DNA of 64,000 nucleotides from Trinickia mobilis (GTDB lineage: Bacteria > Pseudomonadota > Gammaproteobacteria > Burkholderiales > Burkholderiaceae), in the NCBI RefSeq assembly GCF_017315705.1, contig NZ_JAFLRF010000004.1:62001-126000 (forward strand). Direction: 5' to 3'. Position 1 is the first letter of the stretch. The number at the start of each line of letters is the position of its first letter. Positions 18,051-27,848 of this stretch are shown here, piece by piece. A program made the position numbers and the translations under genes. The notes under the pieces are model-generated. The model was not told where the DNA came from, made no database searches, and saw nothing but the letters and a program-made list of their open reading frames with translations.

Positions 18051-18782
18051 ATGTTCATGCGCACCGTCCCCGCCAGGCAAGGCGCCCAATGGATTGCCGA
18101 CGGATGGGCGCTGTTCCGGCTGCATCCGTGGATCTGGATCGCGCTCGGCGTGATCAACGTGGTCGTCGGCCTGATCCTCGACTCGATCCCTTATGCAAGC
18201 GCCCTGACCTCCGTGTTCGCGGTGCTTTGGACGGGCGGCATGGCCGCCGCCGCCGAGCGCTGCCGCACGACTGGGCTCGTGCGCATCGCCGATGTGACCG
18301 ACGGCATGCGGGCCAAGCTCCAGCCGCTCTTCGCCGCCAGCGTGTTCGCTTTTCTGATTACGATCGTTTGCGACCTGACGGGCAGCCGCGTGTCGGACGG
18401 CTTTTCGCTGCTTCTGAAGACGGTGCCGAGCCATCAGGTCTCGGGGGTCTGGCAAGACGTGCCGTGGGCTTACCTCCTCGTCTACGTCGTGGCCGCCGTA
18501 GGCGGCACCATGGCGCTATGGCTCGCGCCGCCGCTCATCGTGCTGACCGATGCCGCCCCCATCGACGCGCTCAAGCAGAGCTTCATCGCCGCATGCCGCA
18601 ACGTATGGCCCACGCTGATCTACGGGTTGATCGTCGCGGGTCTCGCCATTGCGTCGATCGTCACGCTCGGGCTCGGCTTGGTGGTGATCGTGCCGCTGAT
18701 CTATCTGTCGACCGTCGCGGCCTGCCGCGACCTCTTTTCGATCGAATCGCCCGAATCGTCTGAGCCGTCCCGATCGTCCTGA
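18051..18782 (+). CDS. BPSS1780-family integral membrane protein
   Basis: A 243-residue inner-membrane protein with about six hydrophobic segments. It starts with the conserved VPARQGAQWIADGWALFRLHP region of a betaproteobacterial family named after BPSS1780. Its function is unknown. The ATG at 18051 follows GGAG; in-frame starts further upstream have no support. The Ser/Pro-rich last 15 residues are probably disordered and cytoplasmic. Confidence 0.82.
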   Translation: MFMRTVPARQGAQWIADGWALFRLHPWIWIALGVINVVVGLILDSIPYASALTSVFAVLWTGGMAAAAERCRTTGLVRIADVTDGMRAKLQPLFAASVFAFLITIVCDLTGSRVSDGFSLLLKTVPSHQVSGVWQDVPWAYLLVYVVAAVGGTMALWLAPPLIVLTDAAPIDALKQSFIAACRNVWPTLIYGLIVAGLAIASIVTLGLGLVVIVPLIYLSTVAACRDLFSIESPESSEPSRSS

Positions 18783-18810
18783 AGGAAGGCGCGTGACGCC
18801 GTCGCGCTGC

Positions 18811-19332
18811 TCAGCCCGGGCGCGTGAATTCGCTTTCGATCCACTTGGCCGCGCTCGCCTGCGTGAGCTTGAAGTTGGGCGCGGTCTTGACTCGCGCGAG
18901 CTCGCCCCCGGTTTCGTCGACGGCGGCCAGGATCGCGTGCGGTTCGTATTCGTCGGGGACGATGTCGAGCGTCACCGTGATATCGCCCGACGCCCCCGAC
19001 ACCGTCACGCTCTTGTGCAGCATCGCCTGCAACTGCTGCTCGTGGCGGCGCAGCACTTCGGATGCCGTCTTGACGAGCGTATTGAACGCCGCCTGGTCGA
19101 GCGGCTTGGGGTTCTTCTTGTCGCGGCCCATCGTCCACGGGCCGACGAGCGCGGGCTCCGCCTCCCCGTCCTGAATCATTGCGACGGCCCAGCCTTCGTC
19201 GTCCTCGTTCTTGATCACGCGCGCCGTCCAGCCGTCGCAGCGCCATAGACGCGGTTCGCGGATGTCGGACTGGTCGTCCGGGTTGGATTCGAGCGTCGGG
19301 TCGTCGGAGGATGGCATCGGGACTTCGGTCAT
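18811..19332 (-). CDS. conserved hypothetical protein
   Basis: A 173-residue soluble protein without signal peptide or membrane segment. After an acidic N-terminus of about 35 residues there is a compact domain (RLWRCDGWTARVIKNEDDEGWAVAMI and later TVSGASGDITVTLDIVPDEYEPH). I do not recognise a named family. GC-rich codon use typical of its neighbours and the absence of repeats suggest a real, chromosomally native gene. The ATG at 19332 has no strong ribosome site; an ATG at 19317 is an alternative. Confidence 0.72.
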   Translation of the reverse strand: MTEVPMPSSDDPTLESNPDDQSDIREPRLWRCDGWTARVIKNEDDEGWAVAMIQDGEAEPALVGPWTMGRDKKNPKPLDQAAFNTLVKTASEVLRRHEQQLQAMLHKSVTVSGASGDITVTLDIVPDEYEPHAILAAVDETGGELARVKTAPNFKLTQASAAKWIESEFTRPG

Positions 19333-19598
19333 GGCGGAGGCGTTTCGAGTGCAAAGGTGTTGCGAGCGCTTCAAGCGCGAGCGATGGATTCTACCCGCGT
19401 TCGTGCGCGTGCTTGCGCGTCCTATGCCATCCGGCCAAGAAGGACCGGCGCGCAGGAAGACCCGCGCCTGAGCCAGTCCGTTTCGAGGTGTAACGCTTGT
19501 ACACGCGCGCGCGGCGATCTGCGAAGATACGCGCCCGTGTTCGTCACTGCGCGCCCATGCACGTCCCTGCGCGCCGTCCGTTTCTCCTGCTTTTCATC

Positions 19599-20105
19599 AT
19601 GGCCTCCAACAAAGCACACCACGCAACCGGATGGGCCGCCGGCGTCATCGCCGCGGCCGTCGTCACCCGAGCCGGCGCGGGCGGTCCCGCCTACGTGTGG
19701 AGCGTGCTGAGCTGCCTCGCGGGCATTGCCGGCGGCACCGCGCCCGATTGGCTGGAGCTCGCGTGGTGGTCGAAATCCCGAAGGCTTTGGATCACCCATC
19801 GCACGCTCACGCATTGGGGCATCGCGTGGGTCGCGCTCTTGGCCGGGTCGTACTTGTCCCTTCGGCATCATCACGTGGCGGCGCTTGCATTCGGATTCGC
19901 ATGCGGCGGTCTCATGCACCTGCTCGCCGACTGGCCCAATCCGCTCGGCGTGCCGTGGATCGCGCGCAGACATTCGCTGAATTGGTGGAACAGCGGACAT
20001 TGCGATCTCCTGATCGTCGCCGCTGCGTGGGGCATTGCGTTTTTCGTCTGCCGTCACGTGTGGATGGGCGGCATCGACGTGCCGCATTTTCTGCGGCGAC
20101 TGTAG
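19599..20105 (+). CDS. YdjM-like membrane-bound putative metal-dependent hydrolase (DUF457)
   Basis: A 168-residue inner-membrane protein of the YdjM/DUF457 family. The signature elements are NKAHHATGWAAG at the N-terminus, HRTLTHWG in the middle and GGLMHLLADWPNPLGVPW later. The conserved His and Asp residues resemble a metal-binding hydrolase site in membrane helices. The E. coli relative is an SOS-regulated gene, but I see no LexA box here. The ATG at 19599 matches family N-termini; an ATG at 19557 would add 14 residues. Confidence 0.82.
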   Translation: MASNKAHHATGWAAGVIAAAVVTRAGAGGPAYVWSVLSCLAGIAGGTAPDWLELAWWSKSRRLWITHRTLTHWGIAWVALLAGSYLSLRHHHVAALAFGFACGGLMHLLADWPNPLGVPWIARRHSLNWWNSGHCDLLIVAAAWGIAFFVCRHVWMGGIDVPHFLRRL

Positions 20106-20267
20106 CCTCGATCGACGCTGTCGAATTCGCTGTCTGTCGACAGCAAGTGCCATCGCGCCGCCGCAAGCGCACCGTCCTGCTCTCTGGCAAACTTTCCGCT
20201 TATCCAGTCGAAAAACAGGGCGCGGCGCGCGACGCAGATGCGCGCGCCGCGCGCTCTCGCCGCGCCA

Positions 20268-23200
20268 ATGAGCAGTCAACCGCGCCCTTCCCCCTCTGCC
20301 GAACCGCTGGCCGATTTCCATCCCGCCGTCGCGGCCTGGTTCTCGCGGACGTTCTCCGCCCCCACCCGCGCCCAGGCCCGCGCGTGGCCGTCCATCCTGC
20401 GCGGCCGCTCGACGCTCGTCGCCGCGCCGACCGGCTCGGGCAAGACGCTCACCGCCTTCCTGTCCGCGCTCGACGAACTCGTGCGCGAAGGGCTCGCCAA
20501 CGGCGGCGCGCTGCCCGACGAGACGATGGTCGTCTACGTCTCGCCGTTGAAGGCGCTCTCGAACGACATCCACGCCAATCTCGAGGTGCCCCTTGCCGGC
20601 ATCGCGCAAGAGCTGGCCCGGCGCGGCCTGCCCGCCGTCGAGATCCGCACCGCGGTCCGAACCGGCGACACCACGCAAGCGGAGCGCAACGCGCTCAGGA
20701 AACGCGCGCCCCACATTCTCGTGACGACGCCCGAATCGCTGTACGTGCTGCTGTCGTCGGATTCGGGGCGCCGCATGCTCGCCACCACGCGCACGGTCAT
20801 CGTCGACGAGATTCACGCGATGGCGGGCAGCAAGCGCGGCAGTCATCTGGCGCTCTCCCTCGAACGGCTCGACGCGCTCGCCAAGCGGCGCCTGCCGCGC
20901 ATCGGGCTCTCGGCGACGCAAAAGCCGATCGGCGCCGTCGCGCGCTTTTTGGTCGGCGGCACGGGCGGCGAGACGGAGCCTTGCGAGATCGTCGATACCG
21001 GCCACGGCCGGCCGCGCGATCTCGCTTTGGAGCTGCCGCCCGTTCCGCTCGAAGCCGTGATGGCCAACGACGTGTGGGAGCGCGTCTACGACCGGCTCGC
21101 CGAGCTCGCCGCCGCGCACAAGACGACGCTCGTCTTCGTCAACACGCGGCGCATGGCCGAGCGCGCCGCGCGCCATTTGACCGAGCGGCTCGGCAAGCTC
21201 GCCGTCGCCGCGCACCACGGCAGCATGGCGAAGGAGCACCGGCTCGATGCCGAGCAGCGCTTGAAGCGCGGCGAGCTGCGCGTGCTGATCGCGACGGCGT
21301 CGCTCGAGCTCGGCATCGATATCGGCGATGTCGAGCTCGTCTGCCAGATCGGCTCGCCGCGTGCGATCGCGGCGTTCCTGCAGCGTGTCGGGCGCTCCGG
21401 CCACCAGGTCGGCGGCATGCCCAAGGGGCGGCTGTTCCCGACCTCGCGCGACGATCTGATCGAGTGCGCGACGCTCATCGATTGCGTGAAGCGCGGCGAG
21501 CTCGACGCGCTCGTGATCCCGCGCGCGCCGCTCGACGTGCTCGCGCAGCAGATCGTCGCCGAAGTCGCTTGCGAGGAATGGAGCGAAGACGCGCTGTTCG
21601 ACTGCTTCCGGCATGCGTCGCCCTATGCGGCGCTCACGCGCGAGCAGTACGACGCCGTGTTGCGCATGCTCGCCGAGGGCTATACGAGCCGGCACGGGCC
21701 GCGCGGCTCGTATCTCCATCGCGACGCCGTGAGCGGCATGCTGCGCGGCCGGCGCGGCGGCAAGCTGACCGCCGTCACCTCGGGCGGCACGATTCCCGAC
21801 AACGCCGATTACGCCGTGCTGCTGGAGCCGCAAGGCGTCAACATCGGCACGGTCAACGAAGACTTCGCGATCGAAAGCCTCGCGGGCGACGTCTTCCAAT
21901 TGGGCAACACGTCGTATCGCATCCTGCGTGTGGAGCCGGGGCGCGTGCGCGTCGCGGATGCGGAAGGCCAGGCGCCGAACATCCCGTTCTGGCTCGGCGA
22001 AGCGCCGGGGCGCAGCGTCGAGTTGTCGGCGGCGGTGGCGCGGTTGCGGGCGAATCTCGATCGATTGCTGGGCGGCGAAGCCGCGCCCGTTCGTACGAGG
22101 GCGATCAAGCAGCGAGCCCAAGCGCAGACGCACGAACCCGCCATCGCCTGGCTCGTCGGCGAACTCGGCGTCAGCGACAGCGCCGCGCAACAAATCGTCG
22201 ACTACCTCGCGCGGGCGCGCGCCGCGCTCACGGTGCTGCCGACCCAGGACACGCTCGTCATGGAGCGCTTCTTCGACGAATCCGGCGGCACGCAGCTCGT
22301 GATCCACGCGCCGTTCGGCAGCCGCATCAACCGCGCGTGGGGCCTGGCGCTCAGAAAGCGCTTCTGCCGCACCTTCAACTTCGAGCTGCAAGCGGCGGCG
22401 ACCGAAGACGCGATCGTCCTCTCGCTCACCGGCAGCCACAGCTTCACGCTCGACGACGTCTGGCACTATCTGCATTCGAACACGGCCGAGCACATCCTGA
22501 TCCAGGCGCTGCTCGACGCGCCGCTCTTCAACGTGCGCTGGCGCTGGAATGCGACGACGTCGCTGGCCCTGCCGCGCTACACGGGCGGCCGCAAGACCGC
22601 GCCGCAATTGCAGCGGATGAAGAGCGAAGACTTGCTGGCGTCGGTGTTCCCCGATCAAGTCGCGTGCCTCGAGAACGTGGTGGGCGAACGCGAGCTGCCG
22701 TCGCATCCGCTCGTCGATCAAACGATCGACGATTGCCTGCACGACGCGATGGACGCCGACGGATGGCTCGCGCTGCTGCGCCGGATCGAGCGCGGCGAGA
22801 TCGCGCTGGTGACGCGCGAGCTGCCCGCGCCGTCGCCGCTCGCGGCCGAAATCCTGAACGCGAAACCGTACGCGTTCCTCGACGACGCGCCGCTCGAAGA
22901 GCGCCGCACGCAGGCTGTGCTGTCGCGGCGCTGGAGCGACCCGGAAAGCGCCGGCGACCTCGGCGCGCTCGACGCCGACGCGATTGCGAGCGTGCGCGAG
23001 GAAGCGTGGCCCCAAGTGCGCAGCGACGACGAAATGCACGAGGCGCTCACGGGCCTCGCTTGCATCACGGACGCCGAGGCGCGCAATCACGAAGGCTGGC
23101 TCGCGCGGCTCGAAGCGCTGGCGGCATCAGGGCGCGCCGCGCGGCTGCAAGTCGCTCGAAGCGACGCGCTGTGGCTTCCCGCCGAGCGCGTAATGTGCCT

Positions 23201-24743
23201 GCGGGCGATCTATCCCGATGCGCCGCTCGAACCGCCTCTCGCACCGCCCAAAGGCTTCACCGGTGCGTGGACGGAAGACGGCGCCGTCGTCGATATCGTG
23301 CGTGCGAGGCTGACCGGCTTCGGTCCGCTGCCGGTGCCCGCGATTGCGCGCGCGCTCGCGCTGCCCGCTTCCACGGTCGCGGCCGCGCTCGTGCGGCTCG
23401 AACGCGAAGGCTATGTGATGCGCGGACGCTTTACCCCCGGCGCCGAGCAAGAGGAGTGGTGCGAGCGGCACTTGCTCGCGCGCATTCATCGCTATACGGT
23501 GCGGCGCTTGCGGCGCGAGATCGAGCCGGTCGAGCGCGCGGACTTCATGCGCTTCCTGTTCCAGTGGCAGCATCTGACGCCCGATACGCGCGGCGAAGGA
23601 CGCGACGCGCTCGCCGCGGTCGCCGATCAGCTCGAAGGCTTCGAGGCGGCCGCGGCCGCTTGGGAGGAAGAGATTCTTCCTGCGCGGCTCAAGGACTATT
23701 CGATCACGGCACTCGACGCGCTGTGCCGCTCGGGCAAGGTCGTGTGGACGCGTCTTGGCGGACGCCTTTCGGTGCGCCCCGCGCAGCACGGCGCCAGCGC
23801 GCCCGTGCGGACCACGCCGATCGTGCTGCTGCCGCGCCGCGAACTGCCGGTGTGGCACGCGCTCGGCGATCCGTCGAACGAGCCGGAACTGTCGCCGCGC
23901 GCGCAGCGCGTTCACGACGCGCTCACGCTGCATGGCGCGATGTTCTTCGACGAGCTGCTCGGCGACACGCATCTGTTGCGCGTCGAGCTCGAAACTGCGC
24001 TTGGCGAGCTGGTCGCCGCCGGTCGCGTGAATGCGGACAGTTTCGCCGGCTTGCGCGCGCTGCTGACACCCGCTGCCGCGCGGCATAGCGCGCGCCGCCG
24101 CGCCGGCCGTCATCTGCGCGGCGCGCTGATCGGCGGAATGGATGATGCGGGCCGCTGGGCGCTCGTGCGCCGGCCGTCGCGTGACGGCTTGGGCGCCGAA
24201 GAAGACGCGGCGGACCCGAGCGCGAATACCGCCGGCGCGTCACCCGGCGCTGCCGCAGCCGCTTCGCGCAGCGCCGCTCCCGAAGTCCTCGAACACATTG
24301 CGATGACGCTGCTGCGCCGCTACGGCGTCGTGTGCTGGCTGCTGCTCGAACGCGAGGCTGCGTGGCTGCCGCGATGGCGCGACTTGCTGCGCGTGCTGCA
24401 GCGGCTCGAAGCGCGCGGACAGGTGCGCGGCGGACGCTTCGTCAATGGCATTTCGGGTGAGCAGTTCGCGCTGCCCGAAGCGATCCCGCTGCTGCGCGAG
24501 GTGCGCAAGCAACGCCAAAGCGGAGCAGGCCAGGCGCAGACGATCTGCGTTTGCGGCGCCGATCCGCTGAATCTCGTCGGCACGATCCTGCCCGGCGACA
24601 AGATCCCCGCGCTCGCCGGCAACCGTGTGCTGTTTCGCGACGGCGTGCCGATCGCCACGCTGATCGCCGGAAAATTCGAGTACGCATCGGAGCTCAATGC
24701 GAGCGCGAAAGAAGACGCGCGGCTGCGCTTGGCGCGACGTTAG
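20268..24743 (+). CDS. lhr: Lhr, large helicase-related DNA repair helicase
   Basis: A 1491-residue superfamily 2 helicase of the long Lhr type. Walker [10 protein letters not shown] is at residues 52-60, the DEIH box at 180-183, and motif [11 protein letters not shown] in the second RecA domain, followed by the Lhr core with winged-helix and beta-barrel parts. A long C-terminal extension of about 650 residues ends in the [23 protein letters not shown] region, as in full-length family members. Lhr unwinds DNA-RNA hybrids and has been linked to DNA repair. The ATG at 20268 is the first in-frame Met before the conserved start. Confidence 0.92.
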   Translation: MSSQPRPSPSAEPLADFHPAVAAWFSRTFSAPTRAQARAWPSILRGRSTLVAAPTGSGKTLTAFLSALDELVREGLANGGALPDETMVVYVSPLKALSNDIHANLEVPLAGIAQELARRGLPAVEIRTAVRTGDTTQAERNALRKRAPHILVTTPESLYVLLSSDSGRRMLATTRTVIVDEIHAMAGSKRGSHLALSLERLDALAKRRLPRIGLSATQKPIGAVARFLVGGTGGETEPCEIVDTGHGRPRDLALELPPVPLEAVMANDVWERVYDRLAELAAAHKTTLVFVNTRRMAERAARHLTERLGKLAVAAHHGSMAKEHRLDAEQRLKRGELRVLIATASLELGIDIGDVELVCQIGSPRAIAAFLQRVGRSGHQVGGMPKGRLFPTSRDDLIECATLIDCVKRGELDALVIPRAPLDVLAQQIVAEVACEEWSEDALFDCFRHASPYAALTREQYDAVLRMLAEGYTSRHGPRGSYLHRDAVSGMLRGRRGGKLTAVTSGGTIPDNADYAVLLEPQGVNIGTVNEDFAIESLAGDVFQLGNTSYRILRVEPGRVRVADAEGQAPNIPFWLGEAPGRSVELSAAVARLRANLDRLLGGEAAPVRTRAIKQRAQAQTHEPAIAWLVGELGVSDSAAQQIVDYLARARAALTVLPTQDTLVMERFFDESGGTQLVIHAPFGSRINRAWGLALRKRFCRTFNFELQAAATEDAIVLSLTGSHSFTLDDVWHYLHSNTAEHILIQALLDAPLFNVRWRWNATTSLALPRYTGGRKTAPQLQRMKSEDLLASVFPDQVACLENVVGERELPSHPLVDQTIDDCLHDAMDADGWLALLRRIERGEIALVTRELPAPSPLAAEILNAKPYAFLDDAPLEERRTQAVLSRRWSDPESAGDLGALDADAIASVREEAWPQVRSDDEMHEALTGLACITDAEARNHEGWLARLEALAASGRAARLQVARSDALWLPAERVMCLRAIYPDAPLEPPLAPPKGFTGAWTEDGAVVDIVRARLTGFGPLPVPAIARALALPASTVAAALVRLEREGYVMRGRFTPGAEQEEWCERHLLARIHRYTVRRLRREIEPVERADFMRFLFQWQHLTPDTRGEGRDALAAVADQLEGFEAAAAAWEEEILPARLKDYSITALDALCRSGKVVWTRLGGRLSVRPAQHGASAPVRTTPIVLLPRRELPVWHALGDPSNEPELSPRAQRVHDALTLHGAMFFDELLGDTHLLRVELETALGELVAAGRVNADSFAGLRALLTPAAARHSARRRAGRHLRGALIGGMDDAGRWALVRRPSRDGLGAEEDAADPSANTAGASPGAAAAASRSAAPEVLEHIAMTLLRRYGVVCWLLLEREAAWLPRWRDLLRVLQRLEARGQVRGGRFVNGISGEQFALPEAIPLLREVRKQRQSGAGQAQTICVCGADPLNLVGTILPGDKIPALAGNRVLFRDGVPIATLIAGKFEYASELNASAKEDARLRLARR

Positions 24744-24768
24744 CGGCAAGTCACGGGTCCCGCTCCGA

Positions 24769-25149
24769 GGTCTGAGGCTGAAAAGCGAACATCAAACCGT
24801 CGAACTCGAACGTCCAAGACTGAAACGCGAGCCCTCGACCGTGAAGTTCGAATGTTTGAAGGCGGAACGCGAGCCCCAAACCGACGCATTCAACTGTTGG
24901 AGGGCCGAAATCTGAGCCTCAGACCGACGACTTCGACTGTTTGACGGCGGAACTTGGGCCTCGGACCGGCGACTTCGACTGCTTGACGGCGGAACGTGGG
25001 CCTCAGACCGTGGAGGTGCCGACTGTTTGAGGGCGGAATGCGAGCGTCGGACCTCGGGGTTCGACCGTTTGAGGGCGAGGCACGGCCTCCACCCCTTGGA
25101 ATTCGAATGTTTGAGCCCGGAGCCCGCGCCCCACACCGCGGAATTCCGC
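24769..25149 (+). repeat. degenerate 42-bp tandem repeat array (9 units, a tenth merging into the ATPase frame)
   Basis: Nine successive units are recognisable, starting at 24769, 24811, 24853, 24895, 24938, 24980, 25024, 25066 and 25108. Most are 42 bp; the fourth is 43 and the sixth 44, together restoring frame. A typical unit begins TGTTTGAGGGCGGAAC, then continues like GCGAGCCTCAGACCGACG and ends TTCGAA. In the frame of the downstream ATPase the 14-codon unit reads roughly CLKAEREPQTDxFE. A tenth, weaker unit (25150-25191) lies inside the open ATPase frame. The minus strand is also free of stops across the array. Confidence 0.85.
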
Positions 25150-26445
25150 TGTCTAGGGAAGGAACACGAGGGGCACGCGATCGCGGTCCCTGATTCAGAA
25201 GAGAAAGTATTAAAAACCGCAGTCTTATACGGGGCAAACGGCGCGGGCAAATCTAATTTGTTCAAGGCGCTGAAGTATCTCAAGTTGGTGGCCCTGAGGC
25301 CCAGGAAAAAGAATACTGGTACGGGTCGTGAGGCATTCCGGTTCGGAGGCGCGAGCGAGGAGCCGTCAAGCTTCGATTTGCAGTTCATCGTGCGCGAGCA
25401 GCTCTACCGATTTGGCTTCAGGATCGACGATCACAAGATCGTTCAGGAATGGCTCGTGAAAATCACCGGCAACAAAGAGCGGGTTCTTTACGAACGAGCC
25501 ACTGATGAAAGCGGTCGAGTGCGGATTGAAGGCAACTATCTTAAATCGGTAAATGAGAAGCTGTCTGCTCTTGTTACGGTCGGGGGTCCGCAAAATCAGT
25601 CGTTTCTGGCGACAATCAGAGCAACCCTTGACGAAGACGATATCGGCTCAGAACTCGCTTCGATTATTGATTGGTTTTTGGAAGGCTTGAAACTAATTGA
25701 CCCGACGCAAACCACTGCACCATTGGGTCATCTTCTGAGCTCGGATCCCAAATACCTGACGTTTGCTGGGAACTTCCTCAAGTCATCCTCCACTGGCGTG
25801 GATCATCTCAGCGTCCAAAAGAAAGAGATTACCGAGGAGGAACTCCGTGCGATTCTACCCGAAACCGTCGTTGAACAAGTGATTCAAGATGTATCCAAGA
25901 GCCCGCACAATACGGCTGTCGTGGATATGGCGGAACGGGGCGAACTGCTCATCGAGAAAACAGACGCTCATCATTACTACCGCATCAGCATCCAAGCCGC
26001 GCACGAATATGCGCCGGGCAGTGTCGCGCCACTCGACCTCGCAGATGAATCTGATGGAACTAGGCGCCTGTTAAGTTTGATGCCGGCGTTGAATCATGAC
26101 GACGATAGCGGCGCAGTTTATTTCATCGACGAAATCGATCGTAGTATGCATCCGATGCTGATCTGGAAATTTTTGCAATTCTTCCTTGAATCCTGCAAGG
26201 CGGACAGGCACCAAATTATTATTACAACGCATGAATCAAATCTGCTTGACTTGGATTTGCTGAGAAGGGATGAGATCTGGTTTGCGGAAAAAAGCGCGAC
26301 ATCCGAGACGCACATTTACCCCCTGACAGACTTTCGCGTGCGGAAGGATCCGGAAATTCGCAAACATTATCTCCAAGGGCGTTTCGGAGCCGTCCCGTTC
26401 CTCGGCAACCTCGATCGGATGCTTGTCGAGCGGGGTAACGTCTGA
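25027..26445 (+). pseudogene. RloA/AbiLi-like AAA ATPase, N-terminus lost or replaced by repeats
   Basis: The frame encodes an AAA_15/AAA_21-type ATPase. Walker A YGANGAGKSN lies near 25231-25260, Walker B YFIDEIDRSMHP near 26122, and the switch motif THESNLLDLD near 26230. Relatives begin with a beta strand resembling MLxxFxxxNFxxF some 50 residues before Walker A. Here that strand is absent and the frame runs back into the 42-bp repeats, with only a TTG at 25027 and no ATG before Walker A. The gene overlaps the rloB-like start by one base (TGATG). It is AT-richer than the flanks, indicating transfer. It may be non-functional, or may use the repeats as a new N-terminus. Confidence 0.75.
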
Positions 26446-27098
26446 TGAGCCTTTTTGAACGAAAACCTAGACCGCTAAAACGGGACGAGAAAACACTTAG
26501 CGATGACCGGCTGTTCATTATTGCGCGCGATGACACCTACGCACCGAAGCAGTATTTCGACTCTTTTTCCATTCCCAGAATCCAAATTCACGTCGTGCCA
26601 ACGGTCGACGGAACATCGGCTGCGCCGCATGTTCTCGATCGATTGAGCAAATTTGACCATGAAGACGACGATGAGCTATGGATGCTGCTGGACACCGATC
26701 ACTGCACTCGGGACAACCATATAGGAACTTTTTTAGGCGCGATTGGTGAGGCCAAGCGGAAGGGCATGAACGTAGCGCTTAGCAAACCTTAATTTGAACT
26801 ATGGCTATTGCTTCACCGCCTCGATGGTTCTGCGGTTACTGACTTGCGCAACGCGGCCGCGACAGAACAGTTGCTTCGGAACACACTGGGGCGGTATAAC
26901 AAGACCCGACTCGACATGACCCAATTCCCGCTGCCAACCGTTGCAACCGCTTGTGCTCGCGCGGAGATTTTAGATCAATCGGTAGGCGGTGGAGACAATC
27001 CTACCGGACCGACAACGCAGGTTTATCAACTGTGGAAGGCCATTGCCAGCAAGGCCCTTCCGTCTCAGTTACCTGCAGAGTTGAAGCCGTTGTTATGA
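26445..27098 (+). pseudogene. RloB/AbiLii-like protein interrupted by an in-frame stop
   Basis: The frame from ATG 26445 encodes DDRLFIIARDDTYAPKQYF, HVVPTVDGTSAAPHV and DDELWMLLDTDHC, the acidic core of the RloB family. A TAA at 26790-26792 then interrupts the otherwise conserved ALSKP-x-FELWLLLH block. The same frame resumes immediately and runs to TGA at 27096-27098. Relatives carry Ser or Cys at this position, so one base change (TCA to TAA) would explain it. RloB partners the RloA ATPase in AbiL-like phage-defence modules. Start and stop with the ATPase overlap, as expected for a two-gene operon. Confidence 0.78.
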
Positions 27099-27103
27099 GC
27101 ACA

Positions 27104-27131
27104 GACCCGGCGCAACCTCTCACGCCGGGTC
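27104..27131 (+). terminator. hairpin downstream of the rloB-like gene
   Basis: A perfect 9-bp stem (27104-27112 with 27123-27131) with a 10-nt loop begins 6 bp after the rloB-like stop. No T run follows. It most likely closes the module's transcript. Confidence 0.5.
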
Positions 27132-27354
27132 ATAAATTGCGGTCCCCGTTATCTTGGCCTAACGCCGACCTATTTGGTCCGCATTCGCTATGTCTGCTAT
27201 CGAGCCTGTCGAAGGACTATTGTGGGTCGAAATGCGTCTGCGGAGCGACGCAAGGTTAGCGTGCCCGACTTTTGCGATGCAGCGGCAGTCGGGGACGCAT
27301 GGATAATCGGCCATAAGATTTTCTTTAACGCTGGCCGGATTATCCCCGTTTTCT

Positions 27355-27684
27355 TTAGCTTCGGCCGCTCCTTTGCGTCGTCGCCAAGCCATACGATTCG
27401 AGCAGCTCGACACTCAATCGCGCCACCTCCGGCTCCTTTTCGCAGCGCGCGGCGATATCCTTGGAGTACGCCTTGAAGCTCGGCAGTTCCGTGATGACCG
27501 CGGAATCGTCCGCGGCCGAATTCACGAAAATGTGGACGAACTCAAGGCCGTTTCTGAACACGGCGTAGGCGGCATTCTCGGGCTTGGTTTCGCGCAGTTC
27601 GGCGAACACGGCCCGCGCCAGCGCCTCGTTTTCGGCAGCGCATTCCGGCTTGACGGCATAGCGGACAAAAACAGCTCGTTGCAT
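27355..27684 (-). CDS. ABM-fold (antibiotic biosynthesis monooxygenase-like) protein
   Basis: A 109-residue protein with the short ferredoxin-like fold of the ABM superfamily. AVFVRYAVKPECAAENEAL starts the first strand-helix, and FVHIFVNSAADDSA the second beta unit. Members include quinol and heme-degrading monooxygenases, usually dimeric; the substrate is not assigned. The ATG at 27684 has AAAGGAAA upstream. It is divergent from the ECF sigma factor gene, with a perfect inverted repeat between them, so the two are probably co-regulated. Confidence 0.8.
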   Translation of the reverse strand: MQRAVFVRYAVKPECAAENEALARAVFAELRETKPENAAYAVFRNGLEFVHIFVNSAADDSAVITELPSFKAYSKDIAARCEKEPEVARLSVELLESYGLATTQRSGRS

Positions 27685-27751
27685 GACGTTTTCCTTTCAA
27701 TGGACTCGACACGGGAGTGTGCCGATAACGCCAAAGACGACGCGCGCCACG

Positions 27752-27796
27752 CAAAGGATTCGCGGAAAAAATATTTCTTCGTCCGCGAATCCTTTG
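27752..27796. promoter_or_regulatory. 15-bp perfect inverted repeat between the divergent monooxygenase and ECF sigma genes
   Basis: CAAAGGATTCGCGGA (27752-27766) is exactly repeated in inverted form at 27782-27796, around a 15-bp AT-rich spacer. It lies centrally in the 164-bp divergent region. It could be a two-site operator or mirrored promoter elements read by the ECF factor itself. Confidence 0.6.
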
Positions 27797-27848
27797 GGCA
27801 GGCCGGAACGTCTACCGAGATTGGCCGCGTGAAAAGGAGACTTGCGCC

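Noticed and set aside
19422-23090. Very long (1222-codon) open frame on the minus strand
   Set aside because: It is the antisense shadow of lhr in GC-rich DNA; its translation is Arg/Ala-rich with no domain, while lhr has all helicase motifs.
24769-25149. Possible CRISPR array
   Set aside because: Units are contiguous and degenerate, with no unique spacers and no cas genes nearby.
24792-25388. Minus-strand frame of 198 codons through the repeat array
   Set aside because: It only reflects the 14-codon periodicity of the repeats on the other strand; no start context or domain. Kept only as a remark on the array.
27174-27476. Possible small gene after the rloB-like pseudogene
   Set aside because: No domain or ribosome site, and it overlaps the end of the well-supported monooxygenase gene on the other strand.
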